Assembly: GCA_037976565.1 (NCBI GenBank)
Contig: CP137671.1
Span: 19,473,910-19,537,909 of the forward strand
Reading direction: 5' to 3'
DNA: 64,000 nucleotides
From: Mesocentrotus franciscanus
Lineage: Eukaryota > Echinodermata > Echinoidea > Camarodonta > Strongylocentrotidae
A model generated the notes under the pieces. That model saw only the letters and a list, made by a program, of their open reading frames with translations. It did no database searches and was not told the DNA's origin. Positions 1 to 11,779 of this stretch are shown here, one piece after another (positions within the stretch are counted from its first letter, which is position 1; each line of letters opens with the position of its first letter). The translations under genes were made by a program, and so were the position numbers.

Positions 1-82
1 CCATCAGTGTGAATAAAGCCTTAAAGCCCTCTGGGTCAATCCCAGGATACAGCTTGTCCTTGTAATTGATATTAGTCCTGGT
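1..82 (-). CDS. Possible partial coding exon running off the left edge, unidentified
   Basis: Read on the minus strand from position 82 down to 1, one frame is open and gives a protein-like sequence containing NINYKDKLYPGIDPEGFKAL, with mixed charged, aromatic and small residues unlike the low-complexity frames elsewhere. A CAACAG acceptor sits just upstream (83-88). Two further AG acceptors (exon starts at 89 or 108) keep the same frame open, and a pyrimidine-rich stretch precedes them. The other two minus frames hit stops. I do not recognise the family. With the acceptor at 82/83 the exon begins in phase 0, which would match the phase-0 donor of the SAM-domain exon at 46627, but membership of that gene is only a possibility. 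It could also be a chance frame. Confidence 0.3.
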
Positions 83-108
83 CTGTTGACTGCAGTCATA
101 ACAATGAC

Positions 109-661
109 CTGAGGTGGTGTAACAGTGACCAACCAGGAGACAGATGACAAACTTGACTTACCAACAAGCCATGCCCCATTTTATTTTTTCTAGTGCATAA
201 TTCTCTGATCACTTGGTTAGGTTCCATCATGGTTCTAAAAAACATGCTCTTGTGACATCACTCTGTGGGCAATTTCCTCCACTAACCTGCTTCTAACATC
301 AATCCTGGACCGAAGTCTTCCAAAGACAAAACACACCACTAACTCTAACCCTAAACCCTGAGGGCTAGCCTAAAAACCTTTTGCAATCCTGGACCAAATA
401 CTAAACATGGACATCATACCCAAACCCTGACCCCTTTGTCTTTCACAAAGCAAAGCCTTGTCCGATTGCTGGATCCCTGGTAACCCCAAAGAGAAGCTTG
501 TTGATCCCTATTGGAGTCGTATTCAGCAGAAAACATTGACAAAGTGCATTTCCTATGGACACTATAGTCTCTTTTTCCATGGATGTCACAAGTGTTCATC
601 TCCTATGTCATCACTGTCTCTCTAGTCCCCGGATCAAAATAGACTCACTGAAATATATTCA
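109..661. other. Non-coding stretch with degenerate CCCTAA-like words
   Basis: No credible gene is visible. Positions 330-425 contain several degenerate telomere-type words such as CTAACCCTAAACCCTGA, too diverged to call a telomeric array. The 61-codon minus frame at 414-599 has no domain features and is taken as chance. Confidence 0.5.
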
Positions 662-1061
662 TTGAAGATAAAGTTGAGTTCTGGTCATGCGATTGCATTG
701 TGAAAGAAACGGTGTGGAATCGATCAGAAAGGGTTGATCATCTAGCATTATCTATTGGTGTGTACTGCAAGGTTCTGGAATCATCAAAATTATAAGAAAT
801 TTGGCCCAGTCTTGGTAAAGTTACAAGCACTGTTCACAGAAATATGTATAAGGGACTACCGGTACACGAACATGTGGCCTAAAAATCTGTCCCAATTTTT
901 ATGCTGTTACATGCTATACGGTATTTAGAATATTAAGTATTTGAAGAGCCATGCTTTTCAGGGAACATTTTTTATCCGATGTTCTTCCACACTTGCATAA
1001 TAACAATGATAACGCTAACAAATTATTTTCACCTCTTCCCAGAACTCAACCTTCTCTTTAA
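662..1061 (+). mobile_element. TTAA-type MITE, subfamily A, copy 1
   Basis: A 400-bp non-autonomous element that starts TTGAAGATAAAGTTGAGTTC and ends in the inverse, GAACTCAACCTTCTCTTTAA. The first 215 bp or so are nearly identical to the five other copies at 12.4, 31.0, 55.0, 57.5 and 61.1 kb. The second half matches only the 54962 copy. No coding capacity. The right edge retains TTAA; the left edge reads TTGA. Confidence 0.85.
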
Positions 1062-2280
1062 GGATGGAGGGCAGACTAGTAGTATTTATCCAAATGGGAA
1101 GCTGTGGTCAGTTGTGTGAAATGACCAGTGATGACCAGTGATGACCGGTGCCATTGGTGTTGATTGCATTGCCCATGGTCTCAATATTGATTCTCTTTGC
1201 TGTGATTGAAATAGTTGACCGTTCAATATAGTTCTCACATCATGTGTGTATATGTCTATGATGCAACAACCTTCCAATTCTTCAAGTACAATATTTGGTT
1301 CTACTCTTTTTTCTCTTCTTTATCATCACAATCATTCACTTTTCTACTCGTACTTCTCTTCTCTTCTCATGTAGTTTGCATTATCAGTCTCCCTTTTTCC
1401 TTTCCAAATCATTTCTCAAATGAACAAATCATCCTGCAGAGAGCCAGAACGGCACGGTTCCTAATGATCTGATACCAACTTCATATGTACAGTCATTTTC
1501 ACAAGTCACAGGTTACAATAATCCAGACACTAAACATATTAGTTTTTACTTTTTCATATCTCTATGATTTTTTAGTTAACTTCACTATCTACAAAAGCTT
1601 TTCAGCTATATCTCTATATTTGGCTCCCTTCATGCAATTCGGCCATCTGGGTGTGAATGATTTCTTATCAATAAACCCTGTTAAATAAATAAATAAATAA
1701 AAATGACTGCACATGTACCACTGGAAACTTGTAAATGTGAACAAAGCACATGTAACAATACACTGCATTGCCTTTGATTTGAACATAGACTCTTGGAATA
1801 TGTTAGTGTGAACTAATCTTGACAAGCCAGGAGCTTAACTTTTGATCCCGGGAGCATTCCACAGTCCTCTGTTTACATGTAAGGTAACTCAAGTTCTTGT
1901 TTTTCGCCAGTTCAAACTGAATTTGACTTGCTTTTAACTGGGGTCCATGCTTCTGACATTCCACAGATAATTTTAAGTTGAGGAAAGACATGTTTCTGTG
2001 CAATCACCAAAACTAAAAGTTCCTTCCTTGAACAATGTATCGCTCACATTTGCTAGCTAGTAGCTAGCAAGATTCAAATGAATTCCTCACTCAATAAATA
2101 TCATTATATCACTATATATTGACATCTATCACAAAATGTATTGATTGTTATTTTGTAAATAAATATGAAAACATTAACATGTTGCTATAGTTATCATTTC
2201 CAATTATGCTTGAACTTGTAAAACTTCAAAGAAATTTTATTCTGCATTATTGATAAATGTATTACTTTGGGTTGGGCAGG
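1062..2280. other. Intronic or intergenic DNA with a possible LINE-like tail
   Basis: Mostly AT-rich unique sequence. The stretch 1620-1702 ends with an AATAAA signal and then about five TAAA/AAAT units, the usual look of a non-LTR retrotransposon 3' end, but no reverse-transcriptase frame precedes it. Short open frames here (1215-1472, 1485-1688, 1589-1825) are hydrophobic T-rich artefacts. Confidence 0.4.
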
Positions 2281-2289
2281 TAACTTCAA

Positions 2290-2530
2290 AATATTGTCTG
2301 CTGACAGCAAGGCATTTTATCTACCTTGCTCCTCTTCACCCAGGTGTTACTTGGGTCCCTGGTAGGATGCAAACACTGTGGTTGGATTAGCATTAAAAAG
2401 ATGAATAGCTGGAATGTCTCCCAGGGAGTGGAGAATGTGCACTGTAATGTGCAGAAAAGCAATTGAATCTAGGGTAGTAATAATACTGTAACTTAGAGCT
2501 TTGCTCAGTTATATAAGGAACCAGAATTAT
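2290..2530 (+). mobile_element. 5'-truncated tRNA-type SINE
   Basis: This stretch matches the body and tail of the SINE copies at 10461 and 57985: a shared TTTATCTAC segment, CACCCAGGTGTTA, TGGTAGGATG, then CCCAGGGAGTGGAGAA and GGTAGTAATAATACTG. The tRNA-like head with its B box is missing, so this is a 5'-truncated insertion. Confidence 0.7.
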
Positions 2531-3086
2531 GATTATTAAAGAATGTACACCTCTTCATTTGATTTCATTCGAGGTTTATTAAAAGAATCAAGATATGGTG
2601 CTGATTTATGAGGAAATTTCATGATTCATAAAGTGATAGAGTGAACATCCTTCAGGTTCTCCAGAGATGCAATGTAATAGATGCATAGTACAACGTTATC
2701 AGAAATCGTTTTAGCATAAACCAGTTCCAAACATAGCATGCTAAAAATGTACTATTCAAATAGTTTCAACGACTACTCATCAGGTTTCAATGCAACTTTG
2801 AAGGTACTGTAGCTCAAGTATCAAGAAGACAATATTAAACTTCCACAGGACGTGGAGTAACTTATTAAAATAAAACATATCATGTTATGATTCATAGCTT
2901 AGTTCAGATATATCCATCAAGCCTCACATTTTGAAGTTGCCTACTAGCGGTTTTCACACTTAGAAGCACTGTTCTATCTCTGCACCTGCTTAGGGCGCAG
3001 GAGAATGTCAAACCACCTCTTAGTAATTTATCGAGTGTCAACAGGCGATCTGTATCATTAATCACTAAACATGAACTTGATTTATC

Positions 3087-3461
3087 TCAACAACAAAGAC
3101 TGGCCATAAAGAATGGCGCTACAGGGAGTTGGCAGCCGCACGTAGTCCGCTGAGAGCAGAAAGGATGTTCATGCATATCATTCAAAACCCTTTTCATATG
3201 AAGGGGTAGAAGAGGGTATATAATCCGGATTGAGTCCGGAAATAGTCCTGACCCAAAGCTCATTTGAATACGATCAGCATCTATCGATCCACAGTTTACG
3301 AGGACTTCTTGATCCACTTGCAGAAGGTGATAGTCCATATAGTCCAGACCGCAAGTGGATTCTTTGTAATATGAACAATATCTGCAATACTCAATGTGGA
3401 TTGAGATATCTGTGGCTTCATTGTACATGTATGTTTTATGACAAGGTGGTGAGGGGAACAA
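3087..3461 (-). other. High-complexity island with a 124-codon open frame, function unknown
   Basis: The segment is richer in GC and less repetitive than its surroundings and is open on the minus strand for 124 codons. An overlapping plus frame (3230-3496) is open for 88. The minus product contains many Cys, Tyr and His but no domain I recognise, and no convincing splice-site pair brackets it. It could be a conserved regulatory element or an exon of a nested gene. Confidence 0.2.
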
Positions 3462-3496
3462 AGTCAGAGATCATGGCATTATTAGTCATGCCTTGA

Positions 3497-4283
3497 GCAA
3501 AAACATGGAAACAAATGCACATTGAAGATGTGATGCACTCCTCCTGCTGTGAATATGCAAGGTAGCATGATTGTTGAGGTGGACCGAGCTATAGTGGTTA
3601 GCTAATTCTCTGGACTAAGTCCAGACTCATTTCCTCTTCAGCTGTGAGTATGAAAACAGTATTACATCTAGAGTTAAGCCCTTCAAGCTCTGAGCACGGC
3701 ACTTGTTAATAGACACTATACCGACAGGCCTGTAGAGAATTCCAGCATGCCTGTCGACAGCATCATGAATCATAGTTGGAGATCCACATCAAACATAATA
3801 AAGTCAAATTATAAAGTTCCTTTGGCAAGAGAGTTTCAAATTTGGCACACTGACATTTAAGATCATCTTGCACTTGTAAAAATAGAATGAGTTTCCCTCA
3901 TTACCGGTATTTACAAATTCTGAATCTTGAATGCTATGAATGAATAAGATATATGGTCTCTTTCCAATAATAACACAAGTATTCAGTTACCAATCATCTG
4001 TTTCCTTTCAAATATTGTTATGGATAGATCTTCAGTGCATTACTATATATAATTCAAAACTGTAGAATCAAATTCTTTTCTACATGTATCATACACTAGG
4101 TGTCGATCCAAGTGGGGGTTAGGGTATGGCTATTGCCTGTACTGTGAACCCTGTGATGTCAGGGGAGAATGATATACATGTATATGTACACGGACTGTGA
4201 TTGAGATAGATTCACCTTGTACAATGTCATCAAACAAAACAAATGTCATGTCATCCCTGTTTACATACGCAACATAACACCCC
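3497..4283. other. Unique non-coding DNA
   Basis: No gene, array or inverted repeat is seen. Sequence is AT-rich with scattered ACATGTA words, which are common throughout the window. Confidence 0.5.
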
Positions 4284-4505
4284 CACAATGAGATTGCATG
4301 GCTTATTGATGAAGGGGCCCTGTCTCGTCGTGGAATTATTACACTATCATAGCAGCACCACTACAGGGTGTATCATAAACTTGTTAGCACCCAACAGAAT
4401 AAGACTGCAAAGATTATTGAGGAAGGGGCCCTGTCTGAGGGTTACAATACAAAGACATCATAGTAGGCCTACAGGGTGTATCATAAAATGTTATCAGAAT
4501 GAAGG
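4284..4505 (+). repeat. Local tandem duplication, two units of about 110 bp
   Basis: Two diverged adjacent units share GAAGGGGCCCTGTCT (4311 and 4422) and CTACAGGGTGTATCATAAA (4361 and about 4469). Similarity is moderate between these anchors. The 110-codon plus frame over this region results from the duplication and has no recognisable domain. Confidence 0.75.
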
Positions 4506-4647
4506 AAAGCTACCTCCACAATTAGATAGAGCATTTAATTTTGATGTAGTTGAACAGAGAAGCTTTGATCTTTGACAGGTGGAAGCACAGGAACAGGATC
4601 ATTCCTACTTCTGAAGAAATTCACTCTTCTCCTAATCCCCTTCCAAT

Positions 4648-5350
4648 CTGGGGTGTGTTTCACAAAGTCTAAGATTGACTTTAAGTTGGGCTTAAGTATG
4701 GCAGGCCGTTCGTGCCACTGTTTGCTGTCACCATTTACTGGCATTATTGGTCTCTCAAGGGGCATACAAATCATGATTCACAAATAATATTATCTAAAGA
4801 TCAAAATGGTGAGAGCAAACAGTGGCATGAACGGCCTGCCATAGTTAAGTCCAACTAAGACCCCGTTCTCACTCACTTTGAAAGTGGTCTTAGTTAGACC
4901 GCTCCAGAGGAACGGGTCTTGAGGAACGGTTTGCGAGGGTTCACACTCCGAGCAGTTTTTTATGGCTCAAACCGCTCCACGAGTCAAAGTGGTCTTGTTG
5001 CTATGGCAGCTCAGGTCAGCGGGTAAATTTTTCGCGGAATACTAAGCGTATGTACCGTACTACATGTTTCGCACGAACGTCACTAGCTCACTTCCGTTCA
5101 AAGTACGCTTCCGTTCACACTCGCACGTTAGAGCGCTCCAAACCGCTCTTAATAAGACCCGTTCCTCAAGACCACCTCCCGAGGTGGTCTTCTGGAGCGG
5201 TCCAGAAGTCCACTTCCTGGACCACTTTGACCGTTCTCACTCACCTAAGAACCGCTCCTGAGGAACGGGTCTTAGTTAGACCGCTCCAACGAAGTGAATG
5301 AGAACGGGGTCTTAAAGTCGATCTTAAGTCTTTGTGAAACACTCCCCAGG
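4648..5350. mobile_element. Foldback MITE (GTGTTTCACAAAG family), interrupted by a second element
   Basis: The left arm starts CTGGGGTGTGTTTCAC and the right arm ends GTGAAACACTCCCCAG. Between them lie long inverted arms carrying GGCCGTTCGTGCCACTG on the left and its inverse at about 4822-4840. The same foldback occurs uninterrupted at 21930-22224. In this copy the right arm is split by the element at 4859-5311. Non-coding. Confidence 0.85.
4859..5311. mobile_element. Nested TTAA-type MITE with GACCCCGTTCTC termini
   Basis: A 453-bp element that begins GACCCCGTTCTCACTCAC and ends with the inverse GAGAACGGGGTC. Sub-terminal sequence (AGACCGCTCC, GGAACGGGTCTT) is also inverted at the other end. 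It sits inside the right arm of the foldback at 4648-5350. The intact copy near 22186 reads CCAACTTAAAGTCG. Here the left flank is CCAACTAA and the right flank TTAAAGTCG, consistent with a TTAA duplication that has lost one T on the left. The short plus frames at 5050-5301 are artefacts of this element. Confidence 0.85.
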
Positions 5351-7129
5351 CCTCCCAACTACATGTGATATCATACATGTAACTAAGAAAACGGTAAATT
5401 CCTTGTGGATCAAATTAAAGACGGCAAGATGTAACGGTAGGATTTCAAATTTCTTCATGTTGCTCCCAGCGTACTTCCATCTATTCATCATCCCTCAAGG
5501 AGCGGTTTTATGTCCTCTCATATTTTATTTCCAACCCATCTCATCCCTCATCACTTCCTCCCTCATCACTCCTAATACAAACTTGTTGATCCAAAAGATC
5601 ATAACTTGTCTCCCAGATAAGAACATCACATCTCTTCATCCACTCACTCCCAACCCCGTCAAGTCCACAATACCGACATTATTTCTACAAACTTTCACTA
5701 TTATTAGCTTTCCACCATCCCACCTTCCCCTCTTTCCTTTCACACGATTCTCAATAACTTTCTCTCATCAAGCCCCCTTCCTCCTCGATGGCAGTACTAT
5801 TGGATGTTTACGGAGTGAAATGAAATGTTATTACATTTTGATTATATTTGTTTCTGATGAAAAGCGAGGATCTTGACAGAAATGGGGAGGATAACATCTT
5901 CCAATGATTCCCTCTTTTACAAAGTATTTTGTCAAGCGAACACGTTGCACTTTTTTGTCTTACCGTGTGTTCAGACTATCTAAATTCATGGTATATATAT
6001 ACAATAAGCAATTTGGATTTTGTTGTCTGAACATTATATAAATAAATGTCGGATAACGAAACGTTGTATAATGAAACACCTGTTTGGGCATTGTTTCAAA
6101 TGAAACGGAAGCTCTATAAAGAACCAGCGTCGAGTTTCATGGTACGAAAAACATATAACCGAGCACGGTTTAGCATGACCGCGCACTCATGAGATGCCAG
6201 CTGTTAATTCAACTGACCACGTCAAAACCAGTTTATTTATACAACGTTTCTTCGTACGATTTTAGTCTAAACTTCATGTAGTCTGAATAGGCGATTAGTC
6301 ACGCAGGGAAGCATCTCTGAAGAATACGAAAGCGAGACTCAATAGTTTCTGTTGAAGACACAGATTCGTTTAAACTTCACAATTTTTCTTTCCTCACATT
6401 TCCCTCATGCCTCCGCTCAAGCTAAACACACAACAAGGGTAACCAGTTAAAATAATTCTCCAACTACCAAATAATCCTTAATAAATGAGACGTCTTGCGC
6501 ACAAATCAAAGATATTTGTACAAAGATGGCATCATCAATCTGCAAATTTACCTATGATTTCAGATTTCTCTTTTTATACTGATATGACTTTTTAAGCTGA
6601 TACTGAAAATGTCTTAGTATCCACCTCCTTTTACAAATTTTCAACAACTTTCACCAATCTTTATAATATTGGATTCATATGTTCACACAAAACAAATCCT
6701 CTTTCAAGAAGGCAGGAATTCTGTTTATTTTGTCCTTACTAAAATACTTCATAAATTATTGTTTAAATAAAAAGCATGGTCTTCACTTACCAAGCTTGTG
6801 GACAAAGTTGCAGCATACTGTAAAATAAACAAATAACAGTAAATAAGTCTTAATTATATTTAACATGCAATCAATATCTTATTCCAAAAATTGAAATATT
6901 GATCTATAAAAAAAATGTAATGTGTGTTAGTCTGTTAGGTGGTGAATCCATGTTTTGGCTACAATGTACATATCAAATCCATGCCTAAAATCCTTAAATA
7001 GATTCATTTCAATCATATTGCTTGAATTTCCTCATTCCTTCTTATGAAATATAAACAGATGAATACACATGAACCTAAAAAATAATGATTATAATTTTTG
7101 TTGAAGGGGTTTAATATACATAAGGCTCT
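5351..7129. other. Non-coding DNA without recognisable elements
   Basis: Mostly AT-rich unique sequence with pyrimidine-rich patches around 5520-5780. The 180-codon plus frame (5334-5876) runs through that T/C-rich DNA, has no domain or plausible exon boundaries, and is judged spurious. Confidence 0.5.
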
Positions 7130-7690
7130 CTCCTCTTGATCCCTCTCTTTCACCATCCTTCTCTCGCTCTATTTCGCTATCTAATCTCCCTCAATTTCTG
7201 CATCCCTCAATTTCTGCATCCCTCTCTCTCTCTCTCTCACCCTGTCTCCATCCTTCTCTGCCTGTCTCCTTCCTCTATCTCTCACCCTCTCTCCCACCCT
7301 GCCTCCCTCCTTCTCTCCAAACCTGCCCTGCCTTTCTCCCTCTCTCCATCCCCACCTCCTCTATCCCTCTCTCTCTCTCTTCTCTCACTCTGTGTCTCAA
7401 CATCTCTATTGACTCTCATCCTATTTAACATTCCTCTCCATACTTCATAACTTTAAACTTCTGTGAAGTCCAGTTCAGGCTGCCAATCCTTAACAATCCT
7501 TATAAAGAAAAATTCCCTCTCTTCCTCCCTCCTCCCCCCCCCTTCTCTAGCTCTTCCTTTCTTTCTTTCTCTCTCTCTCCCTCTCTTTCTTCTCTTCTCC
7601 CTCACTCCGTTTCTAAACATCCCCCTTGTCTGTCATTATGTTTACTGTATCCTCAATATATACACTTTGTAACATTAAACTTCTGTAAAG
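7130..7690 (+). repeat. CT-rich microsatellite region containing a duplicated segment
   Basis: Two pyrimidine-rich blocks (about 7135-7400 and 7515-7620) are each followed by a related segment: ACTTTAAACTTCTGTGAAG near 7450 and ACATTAAACTTCTGTAAAG near 7672. The CT tract plus its downstream flank therefore seem to have been duplicated together. The Ser/Leu/Pro-rich frames here are translations of the CT repeat. Confidence 0.75.
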
Positions 7691-7740
7691 CAGTGCATCA
7701 GTCTAGTTTGGGCTGTCAAAGCTGAACAAGTCATCACATT

Positions 7741-7857
7741 TGAAGAAATCAAATACATCAAAAGCCTTGAGGCAAGGCTGACCTCCTTCAGCTCTGAACC
7801 ATCTTCCTTTAAAATAAGAAGTGAAGACAGCATTTCAATCAAATACATGAGAGTAAA
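7741..7857 (+). repeat. Duplicated about 100-bp exon-like module, copy 1
   Basis: The stretch around ACATCAAAAGCCTTGAGGC to TCAATCAAATACATGAGAG recurs at 8320-8415. Both copies are open in the same frame and encode KSLxAxLTSFSSxxSSFK, then SISIxYxR. The indels between copies add up to 6 bases, so the frame is kept. Copy 1 is followed by a GTAAAT that could act as a donor. No family is recognised and no acceptor is convincing. Confidence 0.45.
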
Positions 7858-8087
7858 TCATTGAACCATGGCCATGCATGCGACAGGGAGGATGGGGGCG
7901 GTGTCTACGCACCCCTAACGAACATTAGAGGATTGGTACGGAGCACGAAGAAATTGGGTTGGCCTGATGATCTCATCTGGATTCAGGACACACACCATCG
8001 ACAGCGGGAGAGGGGAAATAATGCAAATAAAGTCTTGATTAAAACAGCTAGCCGAACATTGTCTCTCTTGATTCAGTTGGTATGAAG

Positions 8088-8235
8088 ATGCAGTGGGCTA
8101 GTGGATAAGCCACTGGACTGTAGATAGCGGGTCAGTAGGTATGGGGTTCAAATCCCTGCCACAGCACTAACGACCATTTGGGGGGACTGCATATTATACA
8201 TACATGTATACATGTAAGTATATGCAGTGGTATAG
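8088..8235 (+). mobile_element. tRNA-derived SINE head
   Basis: An A-box-like GGGCTAGTGGATAAG is followed by a B box, GGTTCAAATCC (8145-8155), with the spacing of an internal RNA polymerase III promoter. The tRNA resemblance ends near CAGCACTAACGACCATTTG, the same junction seen in the copies at 10461, 20190 and 57985. Confidence 0.7.
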
Positions 8236-8319
8236 CATAGGTTCAATTAGTGAAAGGATATCAGGTATATTTCATGAATAAGATGCAACAGAATAAGGCC
8301 CTAGAAATTATATACCGGT

Positions 8320-8415
8320 ACATCAAAAGCCTCAAGGCAAAACTGACCTCCTTCAGCTCCAAAACATCTTCATTTAAAGAAGTGAAGAGCATTTCAATCA
8401 ACTACTTGAGAGGAA
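8320..8415 (+). repeat. Duplicated about 100-bp exon-like module, copy 2
   Basis: This second copy of the 7741-7857 module lies about 570 bp downstream in the same orientation. It is open within a longer 188-codon plus frame (8250-8816), but the extension past the repeat runs into T/C-rich sequence and is not believed to be coding. Confidence 0.45.
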
Positions 8416-10460
8416 AGGGGTGGGAGGGGGTTGTGTCATTTTATTTTCATACCTTCTGTCCACTCTCCGGCTCTTACTCTCTTTTTTCCTCTCTTTTTCT
8501 TCTTTTATTCCTTCTCAGCCATTCGATAGGGGGAGGGTGGTCCCCCTCCTGGTCCCCCTCCCCCATAGATACACTACTGCATAAACACAGTCAACACAAG
8601 CTCACCTTTACGGCCCATGTTTCATCAATACACTCTCCTGCTTTCGATGTATACCTTGGTTTCATCTTCCACCCTCTTTATCCTACAAAACCGGAAAGCG
8701 GATGCAACATATACATGCACATGGACAGGAGCATGCATATCTTACTCCATATTATCCAGCCTTCGCTATCTTGCTCCGGCCAGTTTAAAGAGCAGGTGGA
8801 ATTCTGGGAAAGTTAACAAATGATACTTAAGTACTCCTTCGTTTTGTATTTGCGTAGAAGAAAAGTCATAATTGAAACGTCGACTGTAAAAAGGATTGCC
8901 CTTCAAATGCCCTTATATTTTAATCATGATGAGTAAGCTGAAAAGTTTGAACCAGACTTTCATGCCATATATGTTTGTGCAGTCCCATATGCACATTTCT
9001 GTGTGTAGTACAAGTGATTTTAAGCGTGAGTGAGTCAAAAAACTTATAATTCGGCTGATTCCAAAACCGCAACGCTTCATTATACATGTACATGTACATT
9101 GTAAACTGATTCTTATGTTTTGTACTACAATATCTTCTATACAGTTTCTCTCACAATCTATACGTATGGCCAGTACTCTACTCACTTTGTCTTTAACCTC
9201 TTTCTCCAGCAATAACCAACAAACAGGCCAACAAACCAGAACTGCCCATCCCACGCATCACCAATATCCTGACTGCATCCCCCGGACTAATTCTCGGCGG
9301 AAGATATAAATTCCGGTAATCGCAAGATTCCTTATTCAAGCACCAGACCCGCGTCTATAATATCAAGTGGCTATTGAACTAGTTCACCTTTCCTGGCCAC
9401 TCCATGATGCCCGATGCTTGCAGCATGTTTGATTTTTTTTTTTCTTGCAAAAGATTTTCTTACCGGCAGTTACGCATATATATATATATACACTTGACTA
9501 TGACCGAGAAAATGGGGAGGATATATGGCCCACACATACTTGAGTAGGTAGGCTATAAATTTTGACATATTTTAAGTGAGTGGTTGAGTATTATGTTTAA
9601 ACCGACTTTCAAAGATTCCATGCTCAATGCAGATCGATAAATATCTCAGAAAAAAAAAATGTTAGTGTCACTCTGAGGATGCACATCGTCAAATGTAACT
9701 TTTTCCCCCCTTTGAGCAAGCTTTCCCATCATAAGAAAGGTGTTCTAATAGCAGCATATATATTAGGATGATATCATATTTAAACAAGGCTCTTCACTAA
9801 CAGGGTCGCATGGGCCCCCAACTTTTAAATCTTGGATCCCTAGAATTTCACAATTATGGCAGGGGACATATGCATACAGACATTTTAGATTTTCAACCTA
9901 ATAAAATTGTGGAGACCCGATTTAAAAGAACTGTGATGGGTGGTAGTTGTCTAGAAGTGGGGTAGACGAGACAGAACATTCAAAATGTCCTTGTTAAAAC
10001 ATAGCACCAGAAGTTTGAAATTTCAAAAAAAGAATTGCTTTCAGTTTAATATACAATTTGTGACCGTTTTGGGTTTTAAAGTATTTGAAATGCTTGAGCG
10101 AGTGAAACCAGGCCTCTTTGTTCCTTTGAGGGGCACATTATCACGATTATAAATGAACCCCATCGGAGGCACAGCACATTAATGTATTATATTCATCCCG
10201 TGAGAACAGTCCCAATTTGTGCAAGCCTTCGTCACATCAGGTCCCTTGTGCAATGCAAAACATGGAGGACCGATCACTTCTATTAACCGCGCAATATATC
10301 TCAAAGCTTTTAGGAAAACCAACATTTTACAGCACGTTTAGCAACACATGGAGACATGAAGGGAAACAGTAGCCTAGATTCCAGGCCAAATAAATATTTT
10401 TGGCTTCTTTACAACAACAAAAATGTTAAACTGATTCAATTGAGACTTAAAAAGCTAAAA
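8416..10460. other. Non-coding DNA, no gene recognised
   Basis: AT-rich unique sequence with a short TA tract (about 9475-9490) and homopolymer runs. The 113-codon minus frame at 8913-9254 has no domain features and no homology I can name. Confidence 0.5.
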
Positions 10461-10735
10461 TGGGGCAGTGGTCTAGTTGATACGTCACAGGACAGTGGAT
10501 CACATGGCCCGTGGTTCGAGTCCCACCACGGCACTAATGTCCTTTGGCAAGAAATTAATCTACATTTACCACTCTCCACCCAGGTTTGGTAAATGGTTAC
10601 CTGGTAGGAAGTTATTCCTTGAATGCATTCAGCGCCTTAGGACAGGAGGGCTAAAGCCAGGGTAATAATGGTACTTTGTAGATGCCTTGAGCAACCCCCT
10701 GTATAGATAGGTGTGCAATATACATCCAAATATTG
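10461..10735 (+). mobile_element. tRNA-derived SINE, near full length
   Basis: The A-box region GTGGTCTAGTTGATACG is followed by a perfect B box, GGTTCGAGTCC (10513-10523). Then come the family junction CGGCACTAATGTC, the body segment CACCCAGGTTTGGTAAATGG, CCTGGTAGGAAG and a tail GGGTAATAATGGTAC. The body and tail match the copies at 2290 and 57985. Confidence 0.85.
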
Positions 10736-10939
10736 CTATCATATAATTATTAGCATCATAAAATGTATAGCATTGCCTCTCAACATCTCATCTCACAGTA
10801 AGTGGGGATTTCACTGAGTGAGAATTTTATTCTAAACACTCTAAACTTTACATGTTGTTAATACTCATTCAATGAGAAGGGAGAAACAATAGTTCATCCT
10901 TGATGGTAGGCTAGCAATGTAGAGACCATAAAACAAAGA

Positions 10940-11225
10940 TCATGTACTGTACAAGTAGATAGATCGGACCAAGAAATGGGGCAAAATCAGGGCCATCGAT
11001 TGAGGCCGATGCGGCGATGCATCCAGCGTCACATTTCTCCACATATCGCGATCCTGTGACAAAGACAAGATCACGCAGATGTGTTGGGGGGTATTGATCG
11101 ACGATACCAGCGCATTTATCGCACCCTCGCAATGAGTCTCGGTCCGCACACCTGTATTTGGTCAGGAGTATGATATCATGATGATGGGGGTCGTACAATA
11201 CTGCTGGTCTCCTGTCAAGGATCAA
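10940..11225. promoter_or_regulatory. High-complexity CpG-containing island, candidate conserved element
   Basis: About 285 bp of mixed composition (for example GATGCGGCGATGCATCC and CGACGATACCAGCGC) contrast with the AT-rich flanks. Two minus frames are open (104 and 69 codons), but neither gives a recognisable protein. A regulatory module is the likelier reading; an unrecognised exon cannot be excluded. Confidence 0.25.
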
Positions 11226-11779
11226 ACCCCTATATTTTTAGAGAACAATTAGGCACCCATCCAAAACGTATTATAAAGACAAATTATTTCAAAGTTGCAC
11301 TTTCATGTACATATCAGTATATACATGTAGGTGCATACAAGCAGAATATAAGTGTTAGCATCATTCAGTAAATCGGGGAGGGGGTTTCTTTGAATACAAA
11401 ATGTCAAAAAGGCTGAAGTACAGGGAAAGCTGAAGAAATACATGTAGTAGTGGAACCAGAAAATTCTCAGCATTGAATAAAAAATAGCCGTCTCTTTTTA
11501 GTCTTGTCTTAAAACCTCCTTCATTCAAGAAAAAATCTGTACCTACATGTATCATTAACCTACTTTTTCCATGTGCACTTACATCTTAAAACACTTACAT
11601 TATTTTTTTTTAACGTTTCAGTGAATACAGTACAAACCGCTTGATGCAACTAAACAGAACCAAGTTAAATACAATGAGAAAAGAGTGTACAAAAATTGCA
11701 AATTTAAAATGTATTTAGATACTTAAACAGGTGTCATCAAATCTGTTTTACTTTCATCTGCAACATATTACTAACTATT

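Noticed and set aside
5334..5876. 180-codon plus-strand frame
   Set aside because: Starts inside a foldback element and continues through T/C-rich DNA. No recognisable domain, no exon boundaries.
8250..8816. 188-codon plus-strand frame
   Set aside because: Only the duplicated 100-bp module is of interest. The rest passes through T/C-rich sequence with no domain.
10461..10535. Functional tRNA gene suggested by a perfect B box
   Set aside because: The acceptor stem does not close, and the same sequence with body and tail recurs at several places, so it is a SINE head.
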